Origin: Leptodontidium sp. MPI-SDFR-AT-0119
Lineage: Eukaryota; Ascomycota; Leotiomycetes; Helotiales; Leptodontidiaceae
Direction: 5' to 3'
DNA length: 64,000 bases
Assembly: GCA_020726505.1 (NCBI GenBank)
Contig: JAHLEZ010000020.1
Location: 1,302,001-1,366,000 of the forward strand
A program made the translations under genes and the position numbers. Of this stretch, positions 42,812 through 52,750 are shown piece by piece; positions within the stretch are counted from its first letter, which is position 1, and the number at the start of each line of letters is the position of its first letter. The notes below the pieces were generated by a model, which saw nothing but the letters and a program-made list of their open reading frames with translations, did not search any database and had not been told where the DNA came from.

Positions 42812-43889
42812 ATGAGTGGCAAGGCGCCAAAACCTTCAGCAATCTGGGCGGCCCGGCAATTTTTTCAGGGGGTCAATCCTCGAAAACTCTCGGTTCCAGA
42901 CGCGGATCTACGTGGGAAATGGATTGTCATCACAGGAGGCAACAGCGGGATTGGCAGAGAATCGGCATTGCAGTTCGCAAAATGGGGTGCAAATATTATT
43001 CTAGGCTGCCGGCCAAATCCACCACCTGGGGAACCGCAACCAGATGCAGTAGTGCAGGAGCTTCAAACGGCTGCTAAAGCTTCTGGGCATGAGAATACGA
43101 AATTTGAGTGGTGGGAGTGCGACATGAGCCAGTTTTCTAGTGTTGAGACATTTGGAAAACGTTGGCTCGTGACAGATCGACCGTTGGATATTCTGGCCAA
43201 CAACGCAGGGACGGGTGGGGGAAATAGTGGGAAACCGAGACTTACCGCTGATGGCTTTGAGATGCTTCATCAGGTGCGTGATTTTCAATCTTGGTCTTTA
43301 TGTTTAAGTGAGGATGCTAATTCAGATACAGGTCAACTTCATTTCACATGTTCTGTTGACACTGGTCTTGCTGCCATCTCTGGCACGAGCTCCGGAACCC
43401 CGGATCATTTGCACAACATCCAACATGCAATACCTAGGTATTTTCGATCTCACTAATGCCAACAACGGAACAGCATCATATCCCAACAACAAGCTTTACT
43501 TCCAGACTTGGCTCACCGAGCTTCAAGCACGCATGGCGAAGAATGACAAGTATGACCACATAGTCATCCATGGCGTCCACCCAGGATATGCGATCACGAA
43601 TATCTGGGGAAGTCCCGATAGAGATGTGTTTGTCAAGGTCGCTTCAGTAGCGATGCATTTTGTTGGCATTACTTCGCAGCAAGGAAGTCTTGCTATCATC
43701 AATGCTGCGACATCCCCTGAGTGGAGTCTCCAGCGATCCGGAGGTGGGGGGACGTTTGCGAACAGGATATGGAAAGCGAAGCCGATGCCCCAGGCTAAAG
43801 ATCCAGGATGCAGGATGAAAGTTTGGAATTTCGTTGGAGAGGAATTGAAGCTGAAGGAGAAGGGTCTGTTGGAAGGACTTGATCTTTGA
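42812..43889 (+). CDS. Short-chain dehydrogenase/reductase, WWOX-like
   Basis: Two exons (42812-43273 and 43332-43889; 58-bp intron), 339 residues. WIVITGGNSGIGRES gives TGGNSGIG at residues 41-48. CDMSQFSSVE and ILANNAG follow. The catalytic pair is YPNNK (Tyr204, Lys208), and HPGYAITNIWG is the post-catalytic motif of this subgroup. The long N-terminal leader before the Rossmann fold is usual for fungal members. No disabling changes were found. The substrate is unknown. A transcription-factor fragment follows within 60 bp on the same strand. Confidence 0.88.
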
Positions 43890-43943
43890 GTGAGTCTCGT
43901 ATGGATGGCAATTGCAATGGCGTAAAAGCATTTCTTCGGAAAC

Positions 43944-45005
43944 TTGGGATTTGTGGGTTGGTGTATGTATTTTCTGCTCGTGAGTCTGCTCATATACATC
44001 TTTGAGTTCAAACAAGGGAACATGGAGGCTGCTGTAAGACAAGTACGGTCCACCCTCGCCCTTTTCAAGAACATGCGCTCCATTAAATCTTCCGTATATG
44101 TTTACAATCACCATGTCCGTTGCCCAGAGACTCTTGAGGACGTCGTTGTTGACATGGTTGCTCGCCTGGACAAACAAGGGTTCTTGCTCCAAGCTAAGCA
44201 GCCCAGCAAAAGCGTGGAAAGGATTCCAGATGTCAGTGTCCTGGGAATGTCCCATAAAAATCCGGAATCGACGGATGTCCCAACCGACTTTCCCAATGTC
44301 TTCGTGGCACGAAGGTATATCAGTTTTATCCAATACTGGGGCAGGCCGAATTTTGCGAGTGATGCTGTCAAGCACATTCTTCGACACATGCAGAAGATCC
44401 AAGGAAAACCGGTCGGTGACCCAGATTCTGGGAGGATAGTTTCGGCTCGGGAGTTTTCAAATCGGTTTCTTGAGACGAAGCAATGGCTCACTGGTATCGA
44501 AAAATTATTTCAGCGGCTACAATCTTCACGCAGTTCGGATTACAGGTGTGCTCTGTCCGTAAAGATTCAAGGCCTGGCTACTCTGCTCGTCATGGCCTGC
44601 GGTATAGGATTCCGGCTCGAAGCGAGAACCAATATCGCCTTGCAGGAAGTGCACACCAAGTATAGTAGCGTCCGAGGTCTCTGCGAAGAAATGCTTCAAC
44701 TTGGGAGGATGACGGTCGATGATCCTTGCTTTTTGCGGTGCTATGTCTTTGATTTTGGAATTATCGTTTGTATCCTGGTTATTCTGTTTGCGACGAATGA
44801 CCCAGATCTCGAGGAGCAGACGGTGGAAATTTTGAGAGATATGAGGCCTAGGAAAGAGGGTGTGTGGGATGGTTGTGCTGTGACCGTGATGGCCGAAACT
44901 ATAGTTCGGAGCAGATCGACTGGAGATGCTGTGAGTATAACGCCCTCGGAGTTGATCTTGCAATCTCGCAGTCGTCTCACCCGAGCTTCCAAGACATACC
45001 CATGA
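43944..45005 (+). pseudogene. Fungal transcription factor C-terminal part, no zinc cluster
   Basis: 353-residue open frame. The C-terminal part (ATNDPDLEEQTVEILRDM, then EGVWDGCAVTVMAETIVRSR) resembles the end of Zn2Cys6 regulators, where charged helices lead to an R-R-EG-WD motif. The middle is helical and Leu-rich. No Zn2Cys6 cluster lies upstream in any frame within reach, and the start MGFVGWCMYFLLVSLLIYIF is an accidental hydrophobic sequence. It is therefore probably a truncated gene that happens to remain open; a short regulator without DNA binding is the alternative. Confidence 0.45.
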
Positions 45006-45304
45006 TTATCAGAGCTAGTACCCGAGTCGCTCGGCTTGTCGTCTATAAATCGAACACTATGATCCCACTCAACTTCTCCAGTTTCCAGTTGCAAATACTG
45101 GATCTGCCCGTGATATACCATCCAAGACCACGATGGAGGCATCTTATTATCCTCATAAGCTATCTTCTCCAGCGAAGCATTCTGTGCCGGTTGCCACATG
45201 AGACTTCGGTGGAGGAAGCATTTGAAGATCCCATAGTAGACCACAGTATCGAGAGCGTTAGCCAACGCCTTAGCTAGGAAGACGATACCGTGGTGCGAGA
45301 TCAA
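44930..45304 (-). pseudogene. HET-family protein C-terminal fragment
   Basis: The minus strand reads ALDTVVYYGIFKCFLHRSLM, then PPSWSWMVYHGQIQYLQLET and DCKINSEGVIL. In HET proteins the pattern is L.gla..l....Y..G.w...L...LlW, followed by PSWSWma..G.i.Y and C.i...gvIL. The HET domain itself is not here. The fragment overlaps the end of the transcription-factor frame only in its weakly conserved tail. Confidence 0.65.
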
Positions 45305-46094
45305 CCTTCACGACATGTCGACTACCTCTGTCACGATTGGAAAGAGGAGGATATCTGGTCGTCATGGAAACATGTTGTCTCGAAACGAAAGGCGAACAGT
45401 AATAGTGCGAGGCTTGAGAACGCATTATGGCGAACGTGGACGAAATCGCGGTATCGGTTGAAGACAGTCCCTCCAGAGACTCTGGACTGGTAGGCCTTCA
45501 TTTCAACGATCCCCATTCATAACCTTGCTAAAATACATCAGGCTGAAAGATTGCGATTTGACATGGCTGTATGGTCCTTTCCAGGCAAGTTCCGACAATT
45601 TGTCTATGACGCCTACATCCCTAGCTGGAATCGGAATATCTAAATTGAACTCTTCTCTCAACAAAAGCCCTATCTTGAAGAAACGAAGCGTGTTAGAGAT
45701 CATGCTTCAACTGTCGCTACCCGCCTCATCGCTCCCAAATCCCGCAGCCGCAGCCGCGCAAGCTCAACGAAGCAACACTACAACCCCCCCGCACGAGTTT
45801 GATACGTCTAGCATGGGTAGAGCGGCTTCAGGCTATGTGACATCTCCGTTCTCTTTGAAACCATTGAGACCAGGCGATGGCAATGAGTTCCCCTCCGTCA
45901 GCTCATCGGGAGAGCAATCACTAGTAATGAACGAGAGGAAACGTGTTCATTTCAATGATAAGGTGGAGCAGTGGATAGCGGTTGATATTGTAGATGGCGA
46001 CGATGACGAAGATGGTTCGTCAGAAGACGAATCTGTCATGATGAAAAGGTCATCAAAATCGAAGCAATTGAAGTACCCCTCAGACCCGCTTTAG
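45284..46094 (+). pseudogene. Reg1-like (DUF1752) protein fragment
   Basis: Exon text VDYLCHDWKEEDIWSSWKHV and RLENALWRTWTKSRYRLKTV (to 45489) splices across a 52-bp intron to LKDCDLTWLYGPFQ from 45542: the DUF1752 domain of Reg1/nitrogen-regulatory proteins. Next come SSLNKSPILKKRSVLEIMLQ and KRVHFNDKVEQWIAVDI, which holds the RVxF site (RVHF) that binds the PP1 phosphatase in Reg1, then an acidic run DGDDDEDGSSEDES. The usual N terminus and long C terminus are absent, so this is a 5'- and 3'-truncated duplicate. The full gene must lie elsewhere, since Reg1 controls glucose repression through Glc7. Confidence 0.75.
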
Positions 46095-46301
46095 CGTTGA
46101 AGTCAGCACCATAGCAATTCTACTAGCTGCGGACTGGTAGCTGTTCATATTGATTAGCGAGCTCATGCACATCGTCCAAATACGCAACGTCGATGAGGTA
46201 AATGGTCGGCTGGCCCATCTCCGTGGAGTTCTCGTAGACCAGTGTCTTGGGGAGGAACCGCCCGAGACAGATACCTTGAGGGCATTATGGTAATGGCTGC
46301 G

Positions 46302-46346
46302 TCATTCATTCATTCATTCATTCATTGATTGATTGATTGATTCATA
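46302..46346. repeat. ATTC/ATTG simple repeat
   Basis: Six ATTC-type tetramers change to ATTG tetramers in mid-run (TCATTCATTCATTCATTCAT then TGATTGATTGATTGA). Confidence 0.9.
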
Positions 46347-46388
46347 GACCGATCCCAGCTACCAATGGTCACTCATGCGGCATATTCG

Positions 46389-47073
46389 TCAGTGATCACC
46401 TATATTTACATGCCCCTCATTTTTTCTTGCCTGGCTGTCATGGTTCCAACATCTCATCTCCTCTACTTCGCTTCCCCATTCCAGTCCGATTTCTAGTTCA
46501 CTGTACCCTAAATTATTCCCGGTGTATGGCCTGTGATTACGGTGTCTGTGGAATGGCTTCGAATTGCCAAGAAGCCCAGTGTTTCTCATAAATTTTGCTG
46601 CTTTTAATGCGAGAGTTTGCGCTCCCAATACTTTCCCTCGGTCCTGCTGTTCCCTCGTTCTCTCTCTTCCCCATGTTTCTCGCCGTAATTCACGATAAAG
46701 GGGGCAGGAGAAAAGGATATGACGTACGGTTTGTGAGCCCCTTATGCACTCACACTTGTCATCATCCACATCCGGCAACTTCCCGAGAAACAGGAACTAC
46801 CGCAGGCCTATCTTTCCTGTGCGCAACTGTACTACTAGCGAGTCGAATGGCCTAAGTACTACTTGTGCAGCAGGCGGACTTTCGTCGTTAGCTCCGGGCA
46901 TATCCTGTAGAGCTCTCGTCCTGTCTTTTCATTTGTCCAACCCTCTTTCCATTCGGCCAGCAGGAGCGTGTTATGGACTACTCTCATCGCCGCGACAAGC
47001 GAGTAACCTGGCGGTCTGTAAGCAGTTTGGCCAGTGTCAACTTTCCTCGACCGCCCCGGTCCTTAATCCTTCG
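46389..47073 (-). mobile_element. Tad-type LINE 3' coding relic
   Basis: Minus-strand frames, broken by shifts and stops, read EWKEGWTNEKTGRELYRICP, then SLVVQLRTGKIGLR*FLFLG, then CECIRGSQTVRHILFSCPLY. This is the C-terminal end of Tad-clade LINE ORF2: RNase H tail, VQLRTGKIGL motif and the terminal CxC...H...C zinc knuckle. The 5' side stops exactly where the LTR at 47074 begins. Confidence 0.7.
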
Positions 47074-47244
47074 TGTCAGTTGGCGGGATTGTGAGCAGCA
47101 AACAGTATTCGACTGATTAATTAAGACTACAGCTGTAGATGCTTCATATAAGCCATCTGAACGATAGGCAGCCATAGGCTCCAATACTATAAGCTAGGTA
47201 GAAATGATAGGCATGACTCATCATGTGACTCATACCAATCAACA
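47074..47244. mobile_element. LTR copy, 171 bp, abutting the LINE relic
   Basis: Near-identical to the solo LTR at 1878-2048 (TGTCAGTTGGCGGGATTG...CAATCAACA). Flanks differ (CTTCG before, ATTTA after), so there is no target duplication and no primer-binding site or purine tract next to it. It is a recombined or truncated remnant. Confidence 0.85.
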
Positions 47245-47535
47245 ATTTATTAAACATACTCCCAAAAGAGAAAAGACCCCATGCAATGTGTCAAGCAGGT
47301 GGCTAGAGATGCTCTCTGAGTTCTTTCGAGATGGTATCCCAGTCATCATGACTGCTCAGTTGATGGTTTCTAACCAGACTCGTTGCAACTGGTTCTAATA
47401 TCCGGCAGATGCTGACAATGTTCGGATGCGTTTCGTGAATGTGCTTGAGGAGTAATTTAAGGTATGCATGGTCGTAATCGGGAATCGAGTAACTAGATCA
47501 CACATCAGCACAAGTCATCATTGGATGATCCTCGA
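47245..47535. other. Intergenic segment
   Basis: No feature supported between the LTR copy and the unknown gene. Confidence 0.35.
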
Positions 47536-48525
47536 TTAGATCCATCCGCACATTCTCTTCTTGATCTCCGGCCCAACAATTAGACCAACCCCGACGCCTA
47601 GACCAGGTACCAGACCGTCTTTCTTCTCGTAACCTTCTACCCAGATTGCCCATCGCCGGGCAAGCTGGAGGTCCTTTTTGAGCGCTGCCGGGGCCGCTAA
47701 CAGAGTCTCTGGATCACCATCTGGAAACATGTGTTTCACGTATTCTTTGTGAGCTTTGTTGTTATCATTCTCACCACTTCCGCGTGCCTGCGTGCCGTTG
47801 ATCCGCTGCCTGGTTGCTTCACGGTGAAACTCATTATAGCCTTCGAGGGTTCGGTATTCTGCTACAAATCGACGCCACTGCTGGAGGTCATCATCCTTTT
47901 CCAACTTCCGCAAGATCAAATGATACTCGCGACGCTGAACATGGACCGGGCGGTTGATTGCGTTGGACCACTGGAAAGGCTCGCGCGATTGATCTGCGAA
48001 GAGGCCATGGACTTGTAATACCTCCCAATACTTGTCAAGGATATTAATGAGGTCCGGCCGGGGAAACAGGCTAGCAACTGTCTCTATGGAGGCAGTCTTG
48101 CCTCTCTTTCGTTTGGCACGCTTCTTACACTGCTCGCAGTCGCAGCGCTTGCACATGGGGAGGTCCGGGTCAGCTTCAGAGTGGGAACTCTGGTCATCCA
48201 AAGGAGGGCTCGAATCGTAACTGACGCTCCCCGTTGAGTGCAGCGAGGGCTCTAGGATCTCATCTAGGTCGTGGTTCGACGATAGCGATACGTTTCCTGG
48301 GCTGTAGTCACTATCCTGCGTAAAGGTGTGCTTCCAAGAGTCGTCACCACCAGGGCTACCAGGATCCATAATTACTCGGGGATCAATGACAGGAAGGCCA
48401 TTATCTCCATAATATACCGCAGAGCATGCTGAAATGAACTGATTCGCGACATCCTTACCTAGCTCAGATCCAAGCTCTTGAAGTAGATCCTTAGTTCGTT
48501 GTTGCAGGTGGGGCGGGATCTCCAT
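47536..48525 (-). CDS. Unknown protein with Cys-rich basic motif; duplicated gene
   Basis: Single exon, 329 residues from MEIPPHLQQRTKDLLQELGS. Visible parts: an N-terminal helix; an acidic Ser-rich segment (about 65-115, SLSSNHDLDEILEPSLHSTG); a cysteine/basic motif MCKRCDCEQCKKRAKRKRGK around 120-140 (possible metal or nucleic-acid binding); a central helical part with FQWSNAINRPVHVQRREYHL; and a glycine-rich end GLVPGLGVGVGLIVG. I do not recognise the family. A truncated copy with related promoter lies at 5384-5824, so the gene is mobile or duplicated within this genome. A TATA-like TATAAAG occurs about 60 bp before the ATG. Intact frame length argues for function, unproven. Confidence 0.7.
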   Translation of the reverse strand: MEIPPHLQQRTKDLLQELGSELGKDVANQFISACSAVYYGDNGLPVIDPRVIMDPGSPGGDDSWKHTFTQDSDYSPGNVSLSSNHDLDEILEPSLHSTGSVSYDSSPPLDDQSSHSEADPDLPMCKRCDCEQCKKRAKRKRGKTASIETVASLFPRPDLINILDKYWEVLQVHGLFADQSREPFQWSNAINRPVHVQRREYHLILRKLEKDDDLQQWRRFVAEYRTLEGYNEFHREATRQRINGTQARGSGENDNNKAHKEYVKHMFPDGDPETLLAAPAALKKDLQLARRWAIWVEGYEKKDGLVPGLGVGVGLIVGPEIKKRMCGWI

Positions 48526-49010
48526 TGTGGCTTGGAGGCGCGATTGTTTGGATGATGAAGGTGGGGGGAAGGGGGGTGGTGCCAGACTTTATAGGTTGTG
48601 GGGACCTGCGGGTTCGACTACTCGCAGGTGGGCAGGGGCTCGTGGGTGGCTTGCCCCATATGATGTACTGTAGGGCCTTCAACGGCAAGACCCTTTCAAT
48701 TCCAGTCTATAAGAAAGGTCTTACAGTAACTCAACCACCCAAGTCTGATAGACATTGAACGTTCGAAAGAGAAGTAGTAACCATCCGACTGTCTACAGAA
48801 CCTAATTGGAGGTTGATAATGAATAGGGAGAGAGAAGTTAAGCGCGATGTCTAACGTATTCTACGGCCACGGACCAAATTCCTCTATTTCCGAGAGGTCC
48901 TGATAAGATTGAACTGTGGAGATGGGCAGCTACAGTAGCTGCACTAGCGCGCAAGTATCTGCGCCCCACCATTCTGACGTTTCGCTGCAGCCTCGTCTCT
49001 TTTCTTCCTC
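48526..49010. other. Promoter side of the unknown gene and flank
   Basis: Contains the TATAAAG box and a GGTCCGTGGCCGTAGA block (complement near 48860-48876) shared with the truncated copy at about 4826-5010. A short hairpin ACCTGCG...CGCAGGT lies at 48604-48629. Confidence 0.5.
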
Positions 49011-49114
49011 AACAACAACAACAAACATTTGTCAACCTCCACCACAACTCCAGATTCGCGTCGCAGATTTTATATCGATTCCAAAAGACCCAAATACCTC
49101 ATTTCTGGAGTTTG
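49011..49114 (-). repeat. Dispersed repeat, copy 2
   Basis: Reverse complement of 36215-36318, with the (CAA)n run at 49011-49024 corresponding to the (GTT)n tail. Only a few base differences. Confidence 0.85.
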
Positions 49115-50902
49115 GACATCTGCGGAGTTGATTCGATGCCTCTGACGCGTTTGGCGCCAAGTCGAGCTCACTTCTCTCCACAACCAACCTCAAATTCCGT
49201 CACAGCTAAAGGCGTTGATTAAGATTCTAAATCTCAGCAGCAGAGAAGCACCGAGTTTCTGCACTACATCAACTCTGCAACAAATAAAAACCAACTTCCT
49301 AACGACATCAAACGCCTGGGTGGTTTAGTGGTATGCTGAGGCGGCTGGAGCGATTGCAGCCTTTTCTATTGTTTTCTACACGACGAGAATTTCAATCAGG
49401 TTTCTGCGTACTTACATGACGTACACTCCTCGTCTCATCTCTTATGGCAGACCGATCAGCATGCCCTGTCATCAAGCTCGTCTTCAAAATGATCGAGGAG
49501 GGTATAATCCAGAGATGCGGCGAGGCGGATTCGGCGGGGGAGCGGGTTAAATTTGACGTCTCATTCACACTTGGCCACAACCGCCGGAAGCAATAGTCAG
49601 GCGACCGGGAATTCGAGAATGAGGAGGTGTCGGACGGATGAGCGCTCCCTAAAACGACGAGTCAGATTTCGCGTCGTCAAGCACTTTGAAAGTATAAAGA
49701 GTATCCACCAAGCTAGGTCGCCTTTTTAACCCTCCACACGCATTATCGATACAACAACCACAGTCATCACAACGATAGCAGCCACTACACACGCTACTAC
49801 TTTATCTATCTGCTTGCCTAATAAGATGACCTCTAAATGAGGCAGCACCTATTCCAGATGTTGCCTCTTTCTACGTGAGTTGGAGACAATGTTAGGTGGA
49901 AACACATAATGGAGCAGGATCCCGAGAGCTAGCTTACTCCCGGAATCTTTCCTCCTGAGAGTCATGGTTGGGGCTGGGACAAGCGACGAGAATTAGCGCA
50001 AATTCTCTGGTGGAAAGATTTGTCTGACATGCAGAATGCAGGTTTATTGTATACCCTCCTCTACCGGGACACTAAGTTCAACCAGTATTGCAAGAAGTTT
50101 CCTAGGATTAAGCACTCTTCTCAGCAGCTCAGAGACACGATTGTGTCATGGGAAAAGGTCTACTCGAGCCATATTAAGCAGGTGGAGCTTCGAGCACTCA
50201 ACTGGACCCGTGGTGACTATAGGGCCGGACCGACCTCTAACATTCATTTGTGGCTGAGATTCTGAGCATACCTGATTTAAGTTGGGACAACGGGTCTAAT
50301 ATGTGGTATTCTGAGAGGGAAGAAACGTCCTGGAAGCTCACAGGCAGCTGAACAGCAACTTCAATGGAAAGCAATAAGAACCGTCTTCTACAAGATGCCT
50401 ACGTAAGATCGGGGACAAACAAATCCTTTTTCGTTTCACTTCGACCTGGCATTCACACGCTGGTTAGCGTCTTCCCCGTCGTTCCTGTCGCGGCTGGCAA
50501 TCTTTTAGGGATATTCGCTAGTAAGGTTCGATTTTCGGAGCATTGCAATGCTGCTCGGTCTATATTAGGACCTACCCCGCAACTCTGGTTGGATTATTCC
50601 TAGGTGACGGGAACTTTGAATCAGATGCAGATCTCGCTGCTGACCGAGGAAGCGAATGTGGAACTGACGTGGGAAGGTATTAACAAAGCAGTTGGAAGCG
50701 GTCCATGTGACTCGTGGAGAGTCCTGGCCCTTGCTAGTCGCAACATTTCACCTTTTGAGCCGCTTCTTCGTGCTGCGACTTCTATGGAGCAATTTGCAAT
50801 TCACCGATTATCTGACGACGCGAGAAGGGGCTTCTTGGTAGAGTCTTTTGAGGCTAGCAACATTTCTACATGTACTAGAGATAGGGACTAATTCAATCGG
50901 TT
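49115..50902. other. Region without a supported gene
   Basis: Several short frames on the plus strand (for example 50020-50265, MSDMQNAGLLYTLLYRDTKF) show no recognised motif. Probably decayed sequence, possibly including the lost 5' part of the propeller gene below. Confidence 0.35.
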
Positions 50903-51334
50903 TTGATGTACTCCCTGGTCATCTTTACTCTTGACGAGAATGCCGTACCTGTCGCCCCTGCGACATTTATTGCCTCCTCGGCTACACAGGGGGGTGTACA
51001 GGTATTGTGGGACGACTTTACCTTTGACCGAGAAGGAAATGCGTTTGTGGCTACGGAGAATGGAAATGGGATCCAGAAGGTTACACCAAAATGGGCAGTC
51101 AGTGTGGTTGCTGGGAATTTGAACACCACGGAGCTGGCAGAACCGACGTCGGCGATTTTTGGTCGAACATTGAGGGATCAAGGTGTGCTTTATGTTACCA
51201 CTGCTGGTGGGATTGGAAAAAGCTTGTATCAGGATGGACAGCGGGTGATTGTAGGGGCGCAGATTGTTGCCGTGGATGTGGGAGCGGGAAGCTGCAGGGT
51301 GACGTTGAACTTGGCATCTTCGTTTTCCAGGTGT
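50903..51334 (+). pseudogene. SMP-30/gluconolactonase-like beta-propeller, cut by a transposon
   Basis: The frame reads LDENAVPVAPATFIASSATQ, DDFTFDREGNAFVATENGNG, IQKVTPKWAVSVVAGNLNTT, ELAEPTSAIFGRTLRDQGVL and YVTTAGGIG, with AQIVAVDVGAG near the end. This is the usual C-terminal text of fungal SMP-30-like secreted propellers. The N-terminal blades are not found upstream. The last codons pass directly into a 766-bp inverted-repeat element at 51343, which supplies the stop. Treated as a broken gene. Confidence 0.65.
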
Positions 51335-51342
51335 ATCTACAG

Positions 51343-52108
51343 GAGGAGTGATACACAGACGGCCCCCGTCTGTATATCCTCAGGGGTCCCCCCCTGGTTT
51401 ACCGGCAGAAAAACATTAATAATACAAGTACTTACACATCTTATTTGTATAGAAGAGACAACTGAAACTGGTGAATAAGTACATGTATAAATAATTAGGT
51501 ACTAATAAAAATCAAGAAGTCAAATTTAATACTGAGTGCCCGGGATTACTCGAATATCCTGCCCTCCGTCTTGAGACCACGGCAATGTGTGAATTGGCTC
51601 TTCAAGCTGGTTTTCGCCCTGGAAATGAGGTATTCCACCTGTTCTAGGCATTGCTGTTGTCCTCTCAAAAGGAAACGGACAATTACTCCTATTATGCCCT
51701 GTATGCCGACACCGACACATCTCCTCCTGTCGTGATTATGGGTGTACAAGATGAGCAATGGGCTAATCTAGCCCGCGAATTCTCGCGCGGAAGACGCTCA
51801 AATTTGGCTGAGAATTCGCCCAGATTCTGCTAAAACTTGCCGATTATATTGTCGACTTAGAACCCGTTGCTCTGCCTCTCTTGTACGACGGATTTGCCTT
51901 GATATTGGGTCGAGAATTGGTAAGGGGGGGAGTGAGAGAGGATGCAAGCTGATGAACGCGTTCAATCCAGTACAACGATTCCTTACAAATTCTGGTGGTA
52001 AAGCAAGTACCGGGCTCACCGCTGCCATTTACGGTCACCGCCTACGCACGTAAACCAGGGGGGGCCCCTGAGGATATACAGACGGGGGCCGTCTGTGTAT
52101 CACTCCTC
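51343..52108. mobile_element. hAT-like element, 766 bp, 8-bp target duplication
   Basis: Inverted ends of about 60 bp begin GAGGAGTGATACACAGACGG. They are flanked by a perfect 8-bp duplication ATCTACAG at 51335-51342 and 52109-52116. Eight-base duplication points to hAT or P type. Inside, the minus strand has MCRCRHTGHNRSNC, a CCHC-knuckle-like piece often seen at transposase C termini, and other short frames, but no transposase domain. Non-autonomous or heavily deleted. Confidence 0.85.
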
Positions 52109-52118
52109 ATCTACAGTA

Positions 52119-52240
52119 TCCCCTAAGCCGCGGACTCGCTTGGGAATTTTAGTGTGGCCAATCAAGTCGCTGGGATCCTGACATATGTGGCCGTGCACTC
52201 AATGTTTTCAGACTAAAGTTCCCTACCGCGGCTTAGGGGA
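52119..52240. mobile_element. MITE, 122 bp, TA target
   Basis: TCCCCTAAGCCGCGG at the left has its exact complement CCGCGGCTTAGGGGA at the right, flanked by TA on both sides (52117-52118, 52241-52242). It lies immediately beside the 8-bp duplication of the hAT-like element. Confidence 0.8.
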
Positions 52241-52750
52241 TATCACGTCAAAACAGATATTCGCCTCATGAAGAAACATATTGGTGACCTTAATTGTCAG
52301 CGGGGGTTCAGTTGGGGGGCCGCCAAGCATAGAAATGTCGTCATTCGAAAGGTGAGCAACTGATCTGCATTAGCATGGATTCGCTCCTATGGCCTGAATG
52401 GGATATTTTACGAGAGCTGGGCTGATCATGGATATTCTCAAGGGAAGGATGGTGGATGGTGACACAAAATACGTCAGGCTGCAGGCGATGCTTCCCGTCA
52501 GCTGCAATCCTGTCGCCAAACCACATAAGAGTCTGGAGCAGGGGGTCGTTTCTTGGCGAAAGCCCAACCCCAAGTAATAAATTCTCTATCCTTTCCCTCC
52601 CTCTAGTTTCAAAATTATTGCCTCGTGTGATGCTCAGGATTCTTCAGAGCTTTACTTGGCCATTTTTTCCTCTATCGAGAGTCAAGCGAGCCAAGGCATG
52701 TACCTGAGCTCTTGGTCGGCTAGGCTGATTGGAGGAGATCTTCACACAAA
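52241..52750. other. Upstream flank of the membrane-protein gene
   Basis: No separate feature. A hydrophobic frame around 52629-52707 might be a lost signal-peptide exon of the gene that follows, but no good splice could be chosen. Confidence 0.3.

Noticed and set aside
43644..44402. 252-codon minus-strand frame over the SDR 3' end
   Set aside because: It overlaps the confirmed SDR coding sequence and has no domain of its own.
49317..49415. tRNA-Gly-like start GCCTGGGTGGTTTAGTGGTA
   Set aside because: A box A-like stretch exists, but no anticodon arm, T arm or closing acceptor strand could be folded. Possibly a chance match or SINE trace.
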